A stretch of 64,000 bases of DNA from Clostridia bacterium. GTDB taxonomy: Bacteria > Bacillota > Clostridia > Saccharofermentanales > Saccharofermentanaceae. Location: contig JAEEWG010000009.1 in assembly GCA_016287245.1 (NCBI GenBank), positions 1-64,000 of the forward strand, in the 5' to 3' direction. The notes below the pieces were generated by a model. The model did not search any database. It saw only the letters and a list, made by a program, of their open reading frames with translations, and had not been told where the DNA came from. Of the stretch, positions 7,169 to 15,852 are shown one piece after another. Numbering within the stretch: position 1 is the stretch's first letter; every line of letters starts with the position of its first letter. Made by a program: the position numbers and the translations under genes.

Positions 7169-8041
7169 TTATGCGTGTGACAGATCTGGAAAATACAGTT
7201 TGTCGCGCTCGATTGATTCAAGCTCAGCTCCCCTGTAGAACAGCCGATAATCGTCTCCTCCATCATACAGGGAGCAATCGCAGAGCTCCTTGTCTTCGTC
7301 TAAAGGAACAAAGCCGAGCCGCAATCTGTTCTCGACATCGATGCGCTTTAAGATTTCTGCAAGGCCGACCTTTTCCTTGCAAAGAACAGATCCCAATACA
7401 GTGTCGCCGTCCTGCTCCTTCACGATGAAACAATCCAGATCAGACGAGTAGTAAACATTGTCCATTCCGGATGTGTAGAACATCTGAAGACCGAACTTAT
7501 TCATCTGTTCAAATGCCGAATACGGGCAGCTCAGACGCACGAGATCTTTGTACTTCTGTTTTATATCTTCGCCCATTTCGCTGACGGGCATGAACAGCTC
7601 GCCTGCTTTTCCACAGTTGCAGAATTCCTCTTTGACGAAGTACATGTACTGGTTCACGATGTCAAAGCCCATCTTCCTGTAAAAGCCTGTTGCGCTAAGG
7701 TTCCCGAAAAGATAGATGCCATCGCACTTGTCCTCATATTCCTTGATGACGTGCTGCATCAGCTTTGCGGCAAGGCCCTGTCCCCTGTAGTTTTCATCGG
7801 TCATGACAGTGCCTAACTGAATGTAGTTTTTAATGACCCCGTTCTGCATGAACCTCATCTTATTAGCGGAAACATTAGATAGCATCGCACCGTTTTCCAC
7901 CAGTGAATAGGGAATGTAATCCCCTTCAAAATATCCATTTGTAACCCATCCTTCGAAATCAAATCCGAAAGTCTTTTGGGTCAAAGCATTCAACATGTGA
8001 CGTGATTCTTCGTCTCTCATGTAGTCGCTTATTAATTCCAT
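7169..8041 (-). CDS. GNAT family N-acetyltransferase, two-domain size
   Basis: The 290-residue protein has a GNAT domain in its N-terminal half: DENYRGQGLAAKLMQHVIKEY (cofactor loop) near residue 92 and LSATGFYRKMGFDIVNQY near residue 125. The C-terminal half (about 150-290) is a degenerate second domain as seen in the larger GNATs of this group. The ATG at 8041 is chosen because AGGAG lies 8 bases before it; the frame also contains a TTG two codons earlier. Substrate unknown. Confidence 0.8.
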   Translation of the reverse strand: MELISDYMRDEESRHMLNALTQKTFGFDFEGWVTNGYFEGDYIPYSLVENGAMLSNVSANKMRFMQNGVIKNYIQLGTVMTDENYRGQGLAAKLMQHVIKEYEDKCDGIYLFGNLSATGFYRKMGFDIVNQYMYFVKEEFCNCGKAGELFMPVSEMGEDIKQKYKDLVRLSCPYSAFEQMNKFGLQMFYTSGMDNVYYSSDLDCFIVKEQDGDTVLGSVLCKEKVGLAEILKRIDVENRLRLGFVPLDEDKELCDCSLYDGGDDYRLFYRGAELESIERDKLYFPDLSHA

Positions 8042-8066
8042 AATCAATTCTCCTGCAGACTGTTTA

Positions 8067-8549
8067 CTATTTAACAGAAATATCCCTCACATACATCAAC
8101 TGTTTAAACTCACCGCCACGATTTATAAGACGGACCTTGTCTGTCAATTCAAAACCGCACTTCTCATAAAAAGCACACGCGTTATGGTTTGCCTCCAATA
8201 CCCAAAGCACAAAGCGAAGATCGTTATATTCGGAGAGTATAAACTCTAGAACCTTGCGGCCAAATCCACGGCCTCTATACTCTTCCAGTATATAGATACT
8301 GGCAATCTCAACCTCATCCCCATTCCTGACCAGCTTCACGATTCCGGCCGCCTGACCGTCCTCTTCTAAAAGCATATACACACAATCCTGGTCATCCAAA
8401 GAGCGGAGAAACTCTCCACGTCTGGATGCAGGCGAATCAGAATCTAGGTATTCTTGGCTGAAAATACCCTGATATGTCTGCCTCCACGCATCAGAATGAA
8501 CTTCTCCAATAACATCTGCATCTTCTTTTAATGCACGCCGTATAACCAT
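8067..8549 (-). CDS. GNAT family N-acetyltransferase
   Basis: A compact 160-residue GNAT. The N-terminal IRRALKEDADVIGEVHSDAWRQTYQGIF is typical of the group, the cofactor loop EEYRGRGFGRKVLEF is near residue 93 and the FYEKCGFEL element is near residue 130. GGAGAG precedes the start. A HAD-like remnant ends 19 bases upstream. All catalytic elements are present, so it is probably functional; substrate unknown. Confidence 0.85.
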   Translation of the reverse strand: MVIRRALKEDADVIGEVHSDAWRQTYQGIFSQEYLDSDSPASRRGEFLRSLDDQDCVYMLLEEDGQAAGIVKLVRNGDEVEIASIYILEEYRGRGFGRKVLEFILSEYNDLRFVLWVLEANHNACAFYEKCGFELTDKVRLINRGGEFKQLMYVRDISVK

Positions 8550-8567
8550 AATCTCTCCGCCACTTAC

Positions 8568-8753
8568 TCAGGAATCTGAAACCCGCTTTTCCGGCAACCT
8601 CCGCCAGTTATTCTCTTGTTGCCTTTTCCATCCTTTCAAAACCGCTTCTGCTTCCGGATAGACTTCTACGTCTGTTCTGAAATTTGACCAATTAAGCGGG
8701 ATCGGATAATAGGTTAAGGTCTGTCCGATATCAAAAACGATCGCTTTAATCAT
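8568..8753 (-). pseudogene. Remnant of a HAD-superfamily hydrolase
   Basis: The 61-residue frame starts with a good ribosome site (GAGGA) and the HAD motif I region MIKAIVFDIGQTL, then continues with a piece resembling the region before motif II (TDVEVYPEAEAVLKGW), and ends in an unrelated basic tail. HAD hydrolases of this type are over 200 residues. Internal deletion and frameshift are the simplest explanation. In motif I the nucleophile Asp is kept but the second Asp is Gln, a further sign of decay. Confidence 0.7.
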
Positions 8754-8810
8754 ATTCCTCGGTTCTTCTCTTTCTCAATCCATTTTTCCTTAGTGAACTA
8801 ACCTGACGGT

Positions 8811-9326
8811 TTACTTCCTTTTCATTACCATTCTAACGATTGAAACCGGCGTGCCGAGATTCCATTCTTTTTTTGCCCCATCAAATTCAAAACCGTATTT
8901 GTGATAAAAAGAAATGGCTCTCTCATTCTTTTCAAGCACCCAAACAAATATAGTGTCAACATCTCCAAGTCTGGAAATGGCTTCATTCATCAATCTATAT
9001 CCGATTTTACGGCCATAATAGTCCGAAAGGACATAAATGGCGTCAACCTCTCCTGCATCCGCCAGATCTTCGTCTCTCGACGGACTATATACTGCAAAAC
9101 CGACAACTTTATCTTTATCCTTAGCTACAAGTGTATTATCCGGGAACTTTCGGGCACGTGCTGTTGTCGCCTCTACAGTCATCGTATCAAGATATTGGTC
9201 ACATACAATACCTCTATACGCTTCCTGCCATGCCGTACAGTGCACATATCCTCTCCCGCACAACTCCTCATCCGTTTCAGCTGATTTAATGCAGATCGAA
9301 TCATTTATAGTTTCCATACACGGCAT
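8811..9326 (-). CDS. GNAT family N-acetyltransferase
   Basis: A 171-residue GNAT: CTAWQEAYRGIVCDQYLD near residue 32, beta segment VVGFAVYSPSRDEDLADAGEVDAIYVLSDYYGRKIGYRLMNEA near 70-112 and FYHKYGFEFDG near 145. The cofactor loop is YYGRKIGYRL, with Lys where Gly is usual, so activity is plausible but less certain. The ATG overlaps the TAA of the upstream tandem GNAT (TAATG) with AAGGAG five bases before, indicating translational coupling. Confidence 0.8.
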   Translation of the reverse strand: MPCMETINDSICIKSAETDEELCGRGYVHCTAWQEAYRGIVCDQYLDTMTVEATTARARKFPDNTLVAKDKDKVVGFAVYSPSRDEDLADAGEVDAIYVLSDYYGRKIGYRLMNEAISRLGDVDTIFVWVLEKNERAISFYHKYGFEFDGAKKEWNLGTPVSIVRMVMKRK

Positions 9327-10330
9327 TACTCCTTAGGCTTTTCAAGATAAACAAATACAAGTTCGTCTGTCACTTTTTCTTCCTTAAACTTCTTATATCC
9401 CATCTTTTCATAGAGCATGATATTCTCTTTACTTCTCGTGCTTGTAAAGAGTTCAAACCGCTTATTCAGATAGTATCTTTCTATCTCGCGCAGAAGTTTC
9501 TTACCATATCCTTTTTTCTGATGATCAGGATGCACCATGAGTTTACCAACATACACGGTAGTCTCATCGGACGTAGACCGAACCGAGCCGATTATTCTGC
9601 CGGTTTCATCGATCATCTTCAGAATGACTCCGTTTTCAAATTCATGTTCCAGTTCGGAGAGTGTCTCTTTAAGAGGCGGTATGTCTTTGTTTCCAAACAG
9701 AGCAGCCTCGCTTTGATATGCAAGGTACTGAAGATCCAGGATCTCAGGAAGATCTCCCTTTTCCGCTCTCACGATGTCAGGTCTTATGAAATAGACAAGA
9801 TTAAATCTGACATTATGGTCTCTGATATCAAAGTTACCATAGCAGCAATTGTCTATACCTGCCATCTGAAAACCCTGACTCTGATAAAAAGCAATTGCCC
9901 GGACATTACACGACTGCGTCTCAAGAATAATGGCACGGCGCCCGTCTTTGGCCGCCTTATCCTTGACGATATCCATCAGACGTGTTCCTATCCCCTGACG
10001 CTGAAGCTTATCACTGACCCATAGTTCTGTAACCATAAGCCGATTATTCCATTCTTCCGGACAACATTCGATACACGCCAGAAGTTCATTCTCCTCCGAT
10101 ACGATCCCCCATGCCTCTGCGCCTTCCCACCAGTCGGCAAAAAGATAGTCCGGGAAGTCACAGTAATGCATCTGCTGCGTCTCGTAACACTTTTTCTCAA
10201 TGTCTATGTGAAATGAATCAGCACTATCTCTGACTTGGACATCGAAGTATCCATCGGTCATATAGTTCATCGGGACAGGTGTTCCCTTCCACTCATCCTT
10301 TGACAGTTTTATAATTTCGTAGTCAATCAT
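9326..10330 (-). CDS. Tandem-domain GNAT acetyltransferase
   Basis: The 334-residue protein has two complete GNAT domains. The first has VSDKLQRQGIGTRLMDIV near residue 109 and AIAFYQSQGFQMAG near residue 145. The second has VHPDHQKKGYGKKLLREI near residue 272 and IMLYEKMGYKKF near residue 305. Two intact cofactor loops suggest both may bind acetyl-CoA. It is co-oriented and overlapping with the next GNAT, so both are probably on one message. Substrate unknown. Confidence 0.85.
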   Translation of the reverse strand: MIDYEIIKLSKDEWKGTPVPMNYMTDGYFDVQVRDSADSFHIDIEKKCYETQQMHYCDFPDYLFADWWEGAEAWGIVSEENELLACIECCPEEWNNRLMVTELWVSDKLQRQGIGTRLMDIVKDKAAKDGRRAIILETQSCNVRAIAFYQSQGFQMAGIDNCCYGNFDIRDHNVRFNLVYFIRPDIVRAEKGDLPEILDLQYLAYQSEAALFGNKDIPPLKETLSELEHEFENGVILKMIDETGRIIGSVRSTSDETTVYVGKLMVHPDHQKKGYGKKLLREIERYYLNKRFELFTSTRSKENIMLYEKMGYKKFKEEKVTDELVFVYLEKPKE

Positions 10331-10379
10331 ATTACGTCTATCTCCCGTTTTCGCGTTATTCCGACAAACACCTCATCAG

Positions 10380-11294
10380 TTATTGCTTCACATAATGGCC
10401 GTATATTCGCGTACACTGATATCCGATCTTCTTATAGAACTCGTTTCCGCCGCCGGTCATCACCTCTGCGCCAAGGGGTCTGAGTACACTGTCATGATGA
10501 GAAAGTGCAGCTGCGGCAAGACCTTTATGCTGATGCTCCGGGACCGTGCAGAGCGGTTCCATATATGCCAGATGGGTCGCAGGACACCACCACATACCGG
10601 AAAAGCAGACATAATCGTCGTTCTCGTCCGCTATGATCGTTGTATACTCATAAGTCGCATGAGGCGCAGGCGCAATCGTGGCGCCAAGAATATTCTGATA
10701 GAGTTCAAAAGGACTTCTTCCCTCATTCTTAGTCGGAATATCCCAGTCTTTAAACTCACCCAGTTCCCATTTGTTGAAACCATCCCAGAGGCACTTAGCT
10801 GTCTTAAGAGGATCAGAAGTGACAGGATCCACAAAGTGATAACCTTGTGGAAGAGGATATTCCAGTTTTCCAAGACGAAAATCAAAATAGTGTTCCGGTT
10901 CCTCGTAGGCAAGTTCATAACCCAGTGTTTTTGCCGCATCGATCAATGCTGTCTGACCGGAAATAAGAACCAGTTCCATCGGGTCTTCAAACTTTGGGTA
11001 ATTCTGTTCGGCATATTCAATCATCTCGCGCGCAAGATATTCATATCCCGGGCGCAGTACAAAGTAGATCGATGTGACAGGCTGCTCGTAAAACACAAAA
11101 GCAACCGGAACATCATCGTCAAGCCAGAAGCGGTTGAGTCGAAGAAAGTCCCTCTCCAGCCAAGGGGATGTGATCGCATACTCAAAGAAAGGCTCAGCCG
11201 GGCCATTGGTCTCTTCATGGTTATACACTTCCGTCATGAGTTTATATACCAGGTCAATATCAGTAAGTATCTGAAATTGTTTCGTTCTTATCAT
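10380..11294 (-). CDS. GNAT family N-acetyltransferase, large form
   Basis: About 304 residues. The C-terminal half has the GNAT core: YVCFSGMWWCPATHLAYMEPLCTVPEHQHKGLAAAALSH followed by FYKKIGYQCTRIYGHYVK at the end. The N-terminal half is a divergent GNAT-like lobe. The start at 11294 is preceded by GGAG at 7 bases; an ATG 33 bases earlier lacks a ribosome site. Substrate unknown. Confidence 0.75.
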   Translation of the reverse strand: MIRTKQFQILTDIDLVYKLMTEVYNHEETNGPAEPFFEYAITSPWLERDFLRLNRFWLDDDVPVAFVFYEQPVTSIYFVLRPGYEYLAREMIEYAEQNYPKFEDPMELVLISGQTALIDAAKTLGYELAYEEPEHYFDFRLGKLEYPLPQGYHFVDPVTSDPLKTAKCLWDGFNKWELGEFKDWDIPTKNEGRSPFELYQNILGATIAPAPHATYEYTTIIADENDDYVCFSGMWWCPATHLAYMEPLCTVPEHQHKGLAAAALSHHDSVLRPLGAEVMTGGGNEFYKKIGYQCTRIYGHYVKQ

Positions 11295-11405
11295 ATTATT
11301 TCTCCATTCGAGTACTAATTCATTCATACTGTGTCCTATTGCGTCATCTTAATAATGCCTGTTTTTAGCACATTCCACAATATTCCATCAGTATAAACTC
11401 AGATT

Positions 11406-11903
11406 CTAAACCATTACTTTTCTTCCGGATCGAATCAGATATCCTTCATTCACAGCCGCTATAGTTGCAACCAAGCATATAAAAACCGCACTGTATTTCA
11501 AATCAATATATGCAAGGGTCATCGGGAAAACGAACAGCAGCACTCCAGTCAGCTTGTTTATCATGGAATGCACCGCCACGAACTCTTTTTGTCTGATATA
11601 ACTTATGACGATATTGAACAGTTTTACAATCGCTATGACTAAAATCCATATGTAAAGCCAAATCGGAACATCCAGTACAGGAAGAATTTTTATCAGACAG
11701 ACCATCGTGAACACAATATCTGCAATGGTATCCAGTCTTGATCCGAACTCGCTGACAGTACCGGTTTTTCTTGCTACAGCACCATCGATCATATCTGAAA
11801 AGCCGGCAGCTATATAAAGCCCAAAGAATATCGGAGATAATGCCGGACAGAACAATAAAGCAAAGCTGATCACTATTCTGATGCAGGTTATAGAATTCGC
11901 CAT
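11406..11903 (-). CDS. CDP-alcohol phosphatidyltransferase
   Basis: An integral membrane enzyme of about 165 residues that moves a phosphatidyl group from CDP-diacylglycerol to an alcohol such as glycerol phosphate or inositol. The full signature D-G-x2-A-R-x8-G-x3-D-x3-D is present (DGAVARKTG through DTIAD, about residues 37-60). About five membrane segments are visible. The ATG overlaps the stop of the GNAT remnant upstream (TGATG). The alcohol acceptor cannot be predicted. Confidence 0.85.
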   Translation of the reverse strand: MANSITCIRIVISFALLFCPALSPIFFGLYIAAGFSDMIDGAVARKTGTVSEFGSRLDTIADIVFTMVCLIKILPVLDVPIWLYIWILVIAIVKLFNIVISYIRQKEFVAVHSMINKLTGVLLFVFPMTLAYIDLKYSAVFICLVATIAAVNEGYLIRSGRKVMV

Positions 11904-12085
11904 CACAGATCCATATCTTCCCGCAACAAGCTAAACATTTGAATATCTACAAAATCGCCCCGGCACATTTCATGCTTTCGAAGGGTTCCTTCAAACACGT
12001 CATCCACATCCTGTTCCGTGATTTCCCGGAGCAGGAGCCTTTCAGATTGCAGTTCTCGATAGGCTTCAAAAAATTCGTCTTTCAT
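11903..12085 (-). pseudogene. N-terminal remnant of a RimJ/RimL-type GNAT
   Basis: The 60-residue frame begins with FFEAYRELQSERLLLREITEQD, the typical N-terminus of RimJ-like GNATs (about 180 residues), and stops after about 35 further residues without any cofactor loop. The rest of the gene is absent; the frame now overlaps the phosphatidyltransferase start. A truncated gene is more likely than a real small protein. Confidence 0.65.
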
Positions 12086-12107
12086 ATTCGCTCTCCATTT
12101 TATCTGG

Positions 12108-12497
12108 TCAATATATTCCTGCCTTATTCGTATAAAGGATCATCTGCAGGATCAGTCCGAAGATAACCAGCAGGGTATCCGCAATATAGAGCCACTTTAT
12201 GATTTTACCGAACCTGTATTCTCTTCTATGCGAACGGACTTTTGCCATGAGGACCCACGAAAGGATGTAGGAGACAAACATCAGGATAGTCGGAAATGTC
12301 ACCACATTGGCGCTTATCGAAGTTTGAAAGCGAAACTTGAACATGATAAACCCGTATGTTAAGAAGAATATGGCAACAGGCACCGCATATCTCAGGACAA
12401 GCGAAGCTATGCAGACCTTTCTGGCCTTACTTTCAGTATAATCGCTGTCGTCCATGCCGTAAGCATCGCTGTCGAAATAAGACTTTTCCATATGCAC
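12108..12497 (-). CDS. Small membrane protein, unknown function
   Basis: 129 residues with an acidic, Tyr/Asp-rich cytosolic start (about 1-25) and three hydrophobic segments (about 30-50, 62-82 and 100-120), with basic stretches RSHRREYRFGK between the second and third. No family recognised. An extended -10 promoter lies about 60 bases upstream of the start, directly beyond the terminator of the neighbouring gene. Confidence 0.65.
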   Translation of the reverse strand: MHMEKSYFDSDAYGMDDSDYTESKARKVCIASLVLRYAVPVAIFFLTYGFIMFKFRFQTSISANVVTFPTILMFVSYILSWVLMAKVRSHRREYRFGKIIKWLYIADTLLVIFGLILQMILYTNKAGIY

Positions 12498-12553
12498 TCT
12501 AAAGAAAACAAAATTATCAGAAATATCGTTCCACGGGTCTCCCCATACAATCG

Positions 12554-12562
12554 ATTATAGCA
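12554..12562 (-). promoter_or_regulatory. Extended -10 promoter (TGCTATAAT)
   Basis: A perfect TGCTATAAT on the minus strand about 57 bases upstream of the membrane protein start. It abuts a terminator hairpin and the two form a unit that is repeated at 17972-18012. Confidence 0.55.
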
Positions 12563-12568
12563 TAGAAA

Positions 12569-12595
12569 AGCAGCCCGGAGAGTCTCCGGACTGCT
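12569..12595 (-). terminator. Terminator, copy 2 of a dispersed terminator repeat
   Basis: AGCAG-x-CCGGAG / CTCCGG-x-CTGCT stem of 11 pairs with a 3-base loop. On the minus strand it is followed by TTTTCTAT. It lies 13 bases after the stop of the DUF3592-like gene. About 43 bases including the neighbouring promoter recur nearly unchanged near 17970-18012. Confidence 0.8.
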
Positions 12596-12607
12596 TATTC
12601 GAAGAGG

Positions 12608-13093
12608 TCAATATGTTCTTTTCTTCCACATCTTGAAACCGACTAAAACGACAAGCCCGAGGCATGTTGCAACAGTTCCGGAGACCAATAAAGGAAGGGC
12701 ACCATTGGTCGGAGCATTATGCTCTATACAATACTCGGACAAATTAGACGAATCGTAATATATCTTAACGAATTCACCCATTTTATATGCATACTTCGTC
12801 TTGCCCGATGTAAGCAAAGGCCCATTGAAGACATTCCAGTCTGTAGGCTTGACGGTTGCAACATATTCTCTATCCGAAATATTAAGTGAGTTTTCTTCAA
12901 ATTCAACATTGATCACTTCGCCATACATTTCGGAATCAAGATTTTTGGTTGCCTGTTTGTATTTTGCGTAATCGACGCCGCTCAGGATCATCATAAAAGG
13001 GCCTATTATGAGACAAAGAATAATCCAGTATATTGGATTCATGATAAGTTTCCACTCATATATTCTGGGAAACGCAGTAAACCACTTAGACAT
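12608..13093 (-). CDS. DUF3592-like membrane protein
   Basis: 161 residues: a hydrophobic segment near 17-37 (YWIILCLIIGPFMMILSGV), an extracytoplasmic-type beta-rich domain (GEVINVEFEEN, YAYKMGEFVKIYYDSSNLSEY) and a second hydrophobic segment near 133-155, then a basic end. This layout and the VxIYYDPxNP-like motif match DUF3592 proteins, whose function is unknown. Start chosen at the ATG 7 bases after GAGG. Confidence 0.65.
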   Translation of the reverse strand: MSKWFTAFPRIYEWKLIMNPIYWIILCLIIGPFMMILSGVDYAKYKQATKNLDSEMYGEVINVEFEENSLNISDREYVATVKPTDWNVFNGPLLTSGKTKYAYKMGEFVKIYYDSSNLSEYCIEHNAPTNGALPLLVSGTVATCLGLVVLVGFKMWKKRTY

Positions 13094-13386
13094 ATACACA
13101 CCTCACGCTGCTGAACACATATTTTGCACTAATTGGCAGATCACGCCTATATATATTCTCATAGCTGGTTGCAAATTAACACTGGATTATTTAGGGATTA
13201 GCAAGTATTAATCCGCCGGCTTGTTCTTTTTCGGTATCCTAATACTTCTCTTCACGTATTCTTCTCATCCTCGACCATACATTATCTCCGTAGTTACTGA
13301 GCAAAGCGGACGGGTATTCAGATATTCGCGCACCTTTGCGAGTATCCTGTCTTCAAGGGGCAACAGATATGACCCGGTATCGCAGG
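13094..13386. other. Intergenic region, nothing convincing
   Basis: About 290 bases between two minus-strand genes. Short frames exist on both strands but none has a ribosome site with a recognisable product. No hairpin or repeat stood out. Confidence 0.5.
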
Positions 13387-14427
13387 TCATTTTAACCACG
13401 CTAAAAGCACTTTATCCTGTCCGTTTTCCAGAACATAATCGATCACATCCTTTTTCCTCAGGATCTTTTCGATCAAGTCGTTATCCAGCGAATTCAGAAG
13501 TTCGATAAGACTGACCTGAGATCTCTTTCTGATGTCTTTAAGGAGTTTCGTATCTTTCAGTTTGCGAGCGGCTTCACTTTTCGGATATCCCTGTCCGAAC
13601 GGCTCACTGAAGAGCTTTTCGATTGTTTTTTCAAGGTTCTCTTCTCCCTGCCAGGTATACTCTTCCCCGAGCGGAACGGACACACAGTTACCGTCATTGA
13701 TCTGGGCGAAAAGATAAGCATCCTGAGGTGTCGGGATATACCCGCAGAGAACTCCCGGCATGTTATTACATGAAAGCATCATTCCCTGACCTGACGAGCA
13801 TCCGGTAACCACAAGATCGACCGCTCCGCTTCCCAGAAGAATACCGATAAGGATAGATATCTCGATGTAACTATAGTTCTCTTTTCCGTCCGGGAAGCAA
13901 CCGAAGTTGATCACATCTGCATACGATGCATACTTTTTCACCGTCTCAAATAGAAGCGCATTCTTCCCTGCCTGTGAACCGGCCTGGATCACACCAATCC
14001 GCATCGGTACAGAGCGCATGTTTTTCTCCTTCTCATAGAAAGCGCGCACGAACATCTGAAACTCTTCTTCACTTTCGCACGCGTTTCTGCACTGCTCCAT
14101 TTTTGCAGCTGAACGTTCAAAAGTAGATTTCACTTTTTCGCATTCAAAAGCACCGCACTCTTTACACCAGCTCACGCCGTGTTCTTTCGTACATGGAAGC
14201 AGCATGAAACTGCACGTCGGACGGCAGCCGCATCCGGTACAGCGGATCTCATCATTACTGACCACATGGTCACGCCATCCGGCACGATACCAGAACTCCG
14301 CAGTCGCATGAAGTTCTTCGTCCGTTTTTGCCAGATATCTCGGGCACACCGCGCAGTCATCCCCGCAGACCGAGTAGACCGGCTTCGTTTTTCTCAACTC
14401 TTCAAATCGATCAATATACCACTTCAT
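13387..14427 (-). CDS. DUF3795 domain fused to an RpiB/LacAB-type sugar-phosphate isomerase
   Basis: Residues 1-130 are a Cys-rich DUF3795 domain (VCGDDCAVCPRYL, CTGCGCRPTCSFMLLPC, WCKECGAFECEKV). Residues 140-346 are an RpiB/LacA/LacB-like domain: RIGVIQAGSQAG at its start, then DLVVTGCSSGQGMMLSCNNMPGV, which aligns with the GCGTGxGM catalytic loop containing the active-site Cys, and LFAQINDGNCVSV. RpiB enzymes interconvert ribose- and ribulose-5-phosphate or galactose-6-phosphate and tagatose-6-phosphate. The Cys-rich part may bind metal. The fusion is unusual; both halves are clearly in one frame. Confidence 0.75.
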   Translation of the reverse strand: MKWYIDRFEELRKTKPVYSVCGDDCAVCPRYLAKTDEELHATAEFWYRAGWRDHVVSNDEIRCTGCGCRPTCSFMLLPCTKEHGVSWCKECGAFECEKVKSTFERSAAKMEQCRNACESEEEFQMFVRAFYEKEKNMRSVPMRIGVIQAGSQAGKNALLFETVKKYASYADVINFGCFPDGKENYSYIEISILIGILLGSGAVDLVVTGCSSGQGMMLSCNNMPGVLCGYIPTPQDAYLFAQINDGNCVSVPLGEEYTWQGEENLEKTIEKLFSEPFGQGYPKSEAARKLKDTKLLKDIRKRSQVSLIELLNSLDNDLIEKILRKKDVIDYVLENGQDKVLLAWLK

Positions 14428-14433
14428 GATCGT

Positions 14434-15093
14434 TCACTCTCCTCTTCCAACGGGACAGGCGGTCAGACATAATCCGCACGCACTTTTCCTGCCAAGCTTT
14501 TTTATAAAAGCGCTTCTCATCTTATTACACTTGTGATAGTCGATCAGTTCATCACGGGAGATCCCCTTGGACCATTTACGATTTTTGAGTGCCTTACAGG
14601 GACAGGCATCTATACACTTCGTACAGTCATCCGGGCAACGGCTTTCAGTTATCTCTTCCCCATACTCAAAAGTGTCATCGATGAGTATCGCCGCAAGTCT
14701 TATTCTCGGACCATATTTCTCGGTAATGATAACATCGTTTTTGCCAAACCAGCCCATACCGGCATGAACTGCCGCACGTTTAAATGAAAATAGAGCCCGA
14801 AGTTCCGTTTCATTTTGCTGGGCCATCGGCGGGATCCAATACTTTATTCCTTGCTCCTCAAGAATGCTCGCGATCTTTGGAATCAGCTCTTCTTCGACAT
14901 TTCTCGCATCAATGATACCTTTGTCGAACAGTTCTTCCGTATATTCCTCCATTGTAAGCTGCCCGCCAAAAGGAATCGCAATGATCATGGCAGACTTATA
15001 CTCCTCACCGTATTCGCAGTAGGATATGTCTGCAAATCCGAATAATACCTGAGGATATTCTGACATCAGCTTTCTTATCTTGTTTTCCGTCAT
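14434..15093 (-). CDS. QueG-like double 4Fe-4S reductase-family protein
   Basis: 219 residues, resembling the C-terminal part of epoxyqueuosine reductase-like proteins. Two cluster motifs: CPDDCTKCIDACPCKAL near residue 150 and, near residue 200, CGLCLTACP with an upstream Cys in KCNKMRS. The N-terminal part (PFGGQLTMEEY, MGWFGKNDVIITEKYGPRIRLAAIL) is typical of the family. It is shorter than QueG (about 310-380) and probably a paralogue with another role. It ends 6 bases before the DUF3795-RpiB gene and is likely co-transcribed. Confidence 0.75.
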   Translation of the reverse strand: MTENKIRKLMSEYPQVLFGFADISYCEYGEEYKSAMIIAIPFGGQLTMEEYTEELFDKGIIDARNVEEELIPKIASILEEQGIKYWIPPMAQQNETELRALFSFKRAAVHAGMGWFGKNDVIITEKYGPRIRLAAILIDDTFEYGEEITESRCPDDCTKCIDACPCKALKNRKWSKGISRDELIDYHKCNKMRSAFIKKLGRKSACGLCLTACPVGRGE

Positions 15094-15120
15094 CTCAAAT
15101 ATCTCCTGATTTCTGCTACT

Positions 15121-15816
15121 TTAATCCCGTGGCGTTGCCTTCAGCATCCTGATCGTGTCATCGTATTCCTCCAGCGCCTGGTATCCCGAATCTGTGATGG
15201 CATACATGCCGGAATTAACATGGGAAAACCAGCCGTAATGGTTATCACGAAGAATGTTCGCTGACTTATCCACAAAAGAGAGTCTTTTCACGTCCTTGGG
15301 GGCGGCTTCTCCGCCAAGCACAAACAATGCGTTTAAAACCAAAAGAGCATCCTCACGGTATCTGGTCATGAGTTTAACCCCGGTCACGCCACCGGTATTG
15401 GATTTGATACGTCTCTTCTGAAACTCAGTCTCCAGCGCTTTCTTTTTCCGCTTGTTTCGTGCCTGAAAACTCGATAGTTCACTGACGACCGGTTCAGAGA
15501 GGATCGTCACTTTATGGGTTCTTTTGGTGACAGCGATCAGCCCGATCCCAAGCCGTTTGAGGAGATAAAGTTTATCCTGAAATGACTTTGAGAACCGGTC
15601 TTTCGGAGCAAATATACCGATGCATACAGTTTCCACGATCTTCTGACGAAGTGCCGCCTGCTGAATCGCCCGAAAGTCAAGAGTCTGCTTCAGTTCCACG
15701 GCAACGGAACTGTCGTCTTTCTGCATGTAAATATCGATGTCATTGACCTCACCATCGCAGACATAGCCAAGTTCCTCGAAGAAAGATTTGATTGGTTCAA
15801 ATAAATCACATTCCAT
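15121..15816 (-). CDS. DUF2161 protein, PD-(D/E)xK nuclease-like fold
   Basis: 231 residues. The N-terminal half has NDIDIYMQKDDSSVAVELKQ near residues 25-44, the D-x(n)-ExK pattern of PD-(D/E)xK nucleases, followed by KIVETVCIGIFAPKDRF and GIGLIAVTKRTHKVTIL. The C-terminal half contains a helical domain (DALLVLNALFVLGGEAAPKDVK). The family is known as DUF2161, function unproven. The start codon has no ribosome site; a TACAAT with TG extension ends 6 bases before it, so the message may be leaderless. Confidence 0.7.
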   Translation of the reverse strand: MECDLFEPIKSFFEELGYVCDGEVNDIDIYMQKDDSSVAVELKQTLDFRAIQQAALRQKIVETVCIGIFAPKDRFSKSFQDKLYLLKRLGIGLIAVTKRTHKVTILSEPVVSELSSFQARNKRKKKALETEFQKRRIKSNTGGVTGVKLMTRYREDALLVLNALFVLGGEAAPKDVKRLSFVDKSANILRDNHYGWFSHVNSGMYAITDSGYQALEEYDDTIRMLKATPRD

Positions 15817-15822
15817 AGAACC

Positions 15823-15831
15823 ATTGTAGCA
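15823..15831 (-). promoter_or_regulatory. Extended -10 element immediately before the DUF2161 start
   Basis: On the minus strand TGCTACAAT is followed by six bases and then the ATG, so transcription would begin at or next to the start codon. No -35 is evident. Confidence 0.4.
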
Positions 15832-15852
15832 TTATCTTTCTTCAGCGGACCG

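Noticed and set aside
10383..11318. Plus-strand open frame of 311 codons
   Set aside because: Antisense to the large GNAT gene, with no ribosome site and no recognisable domain.
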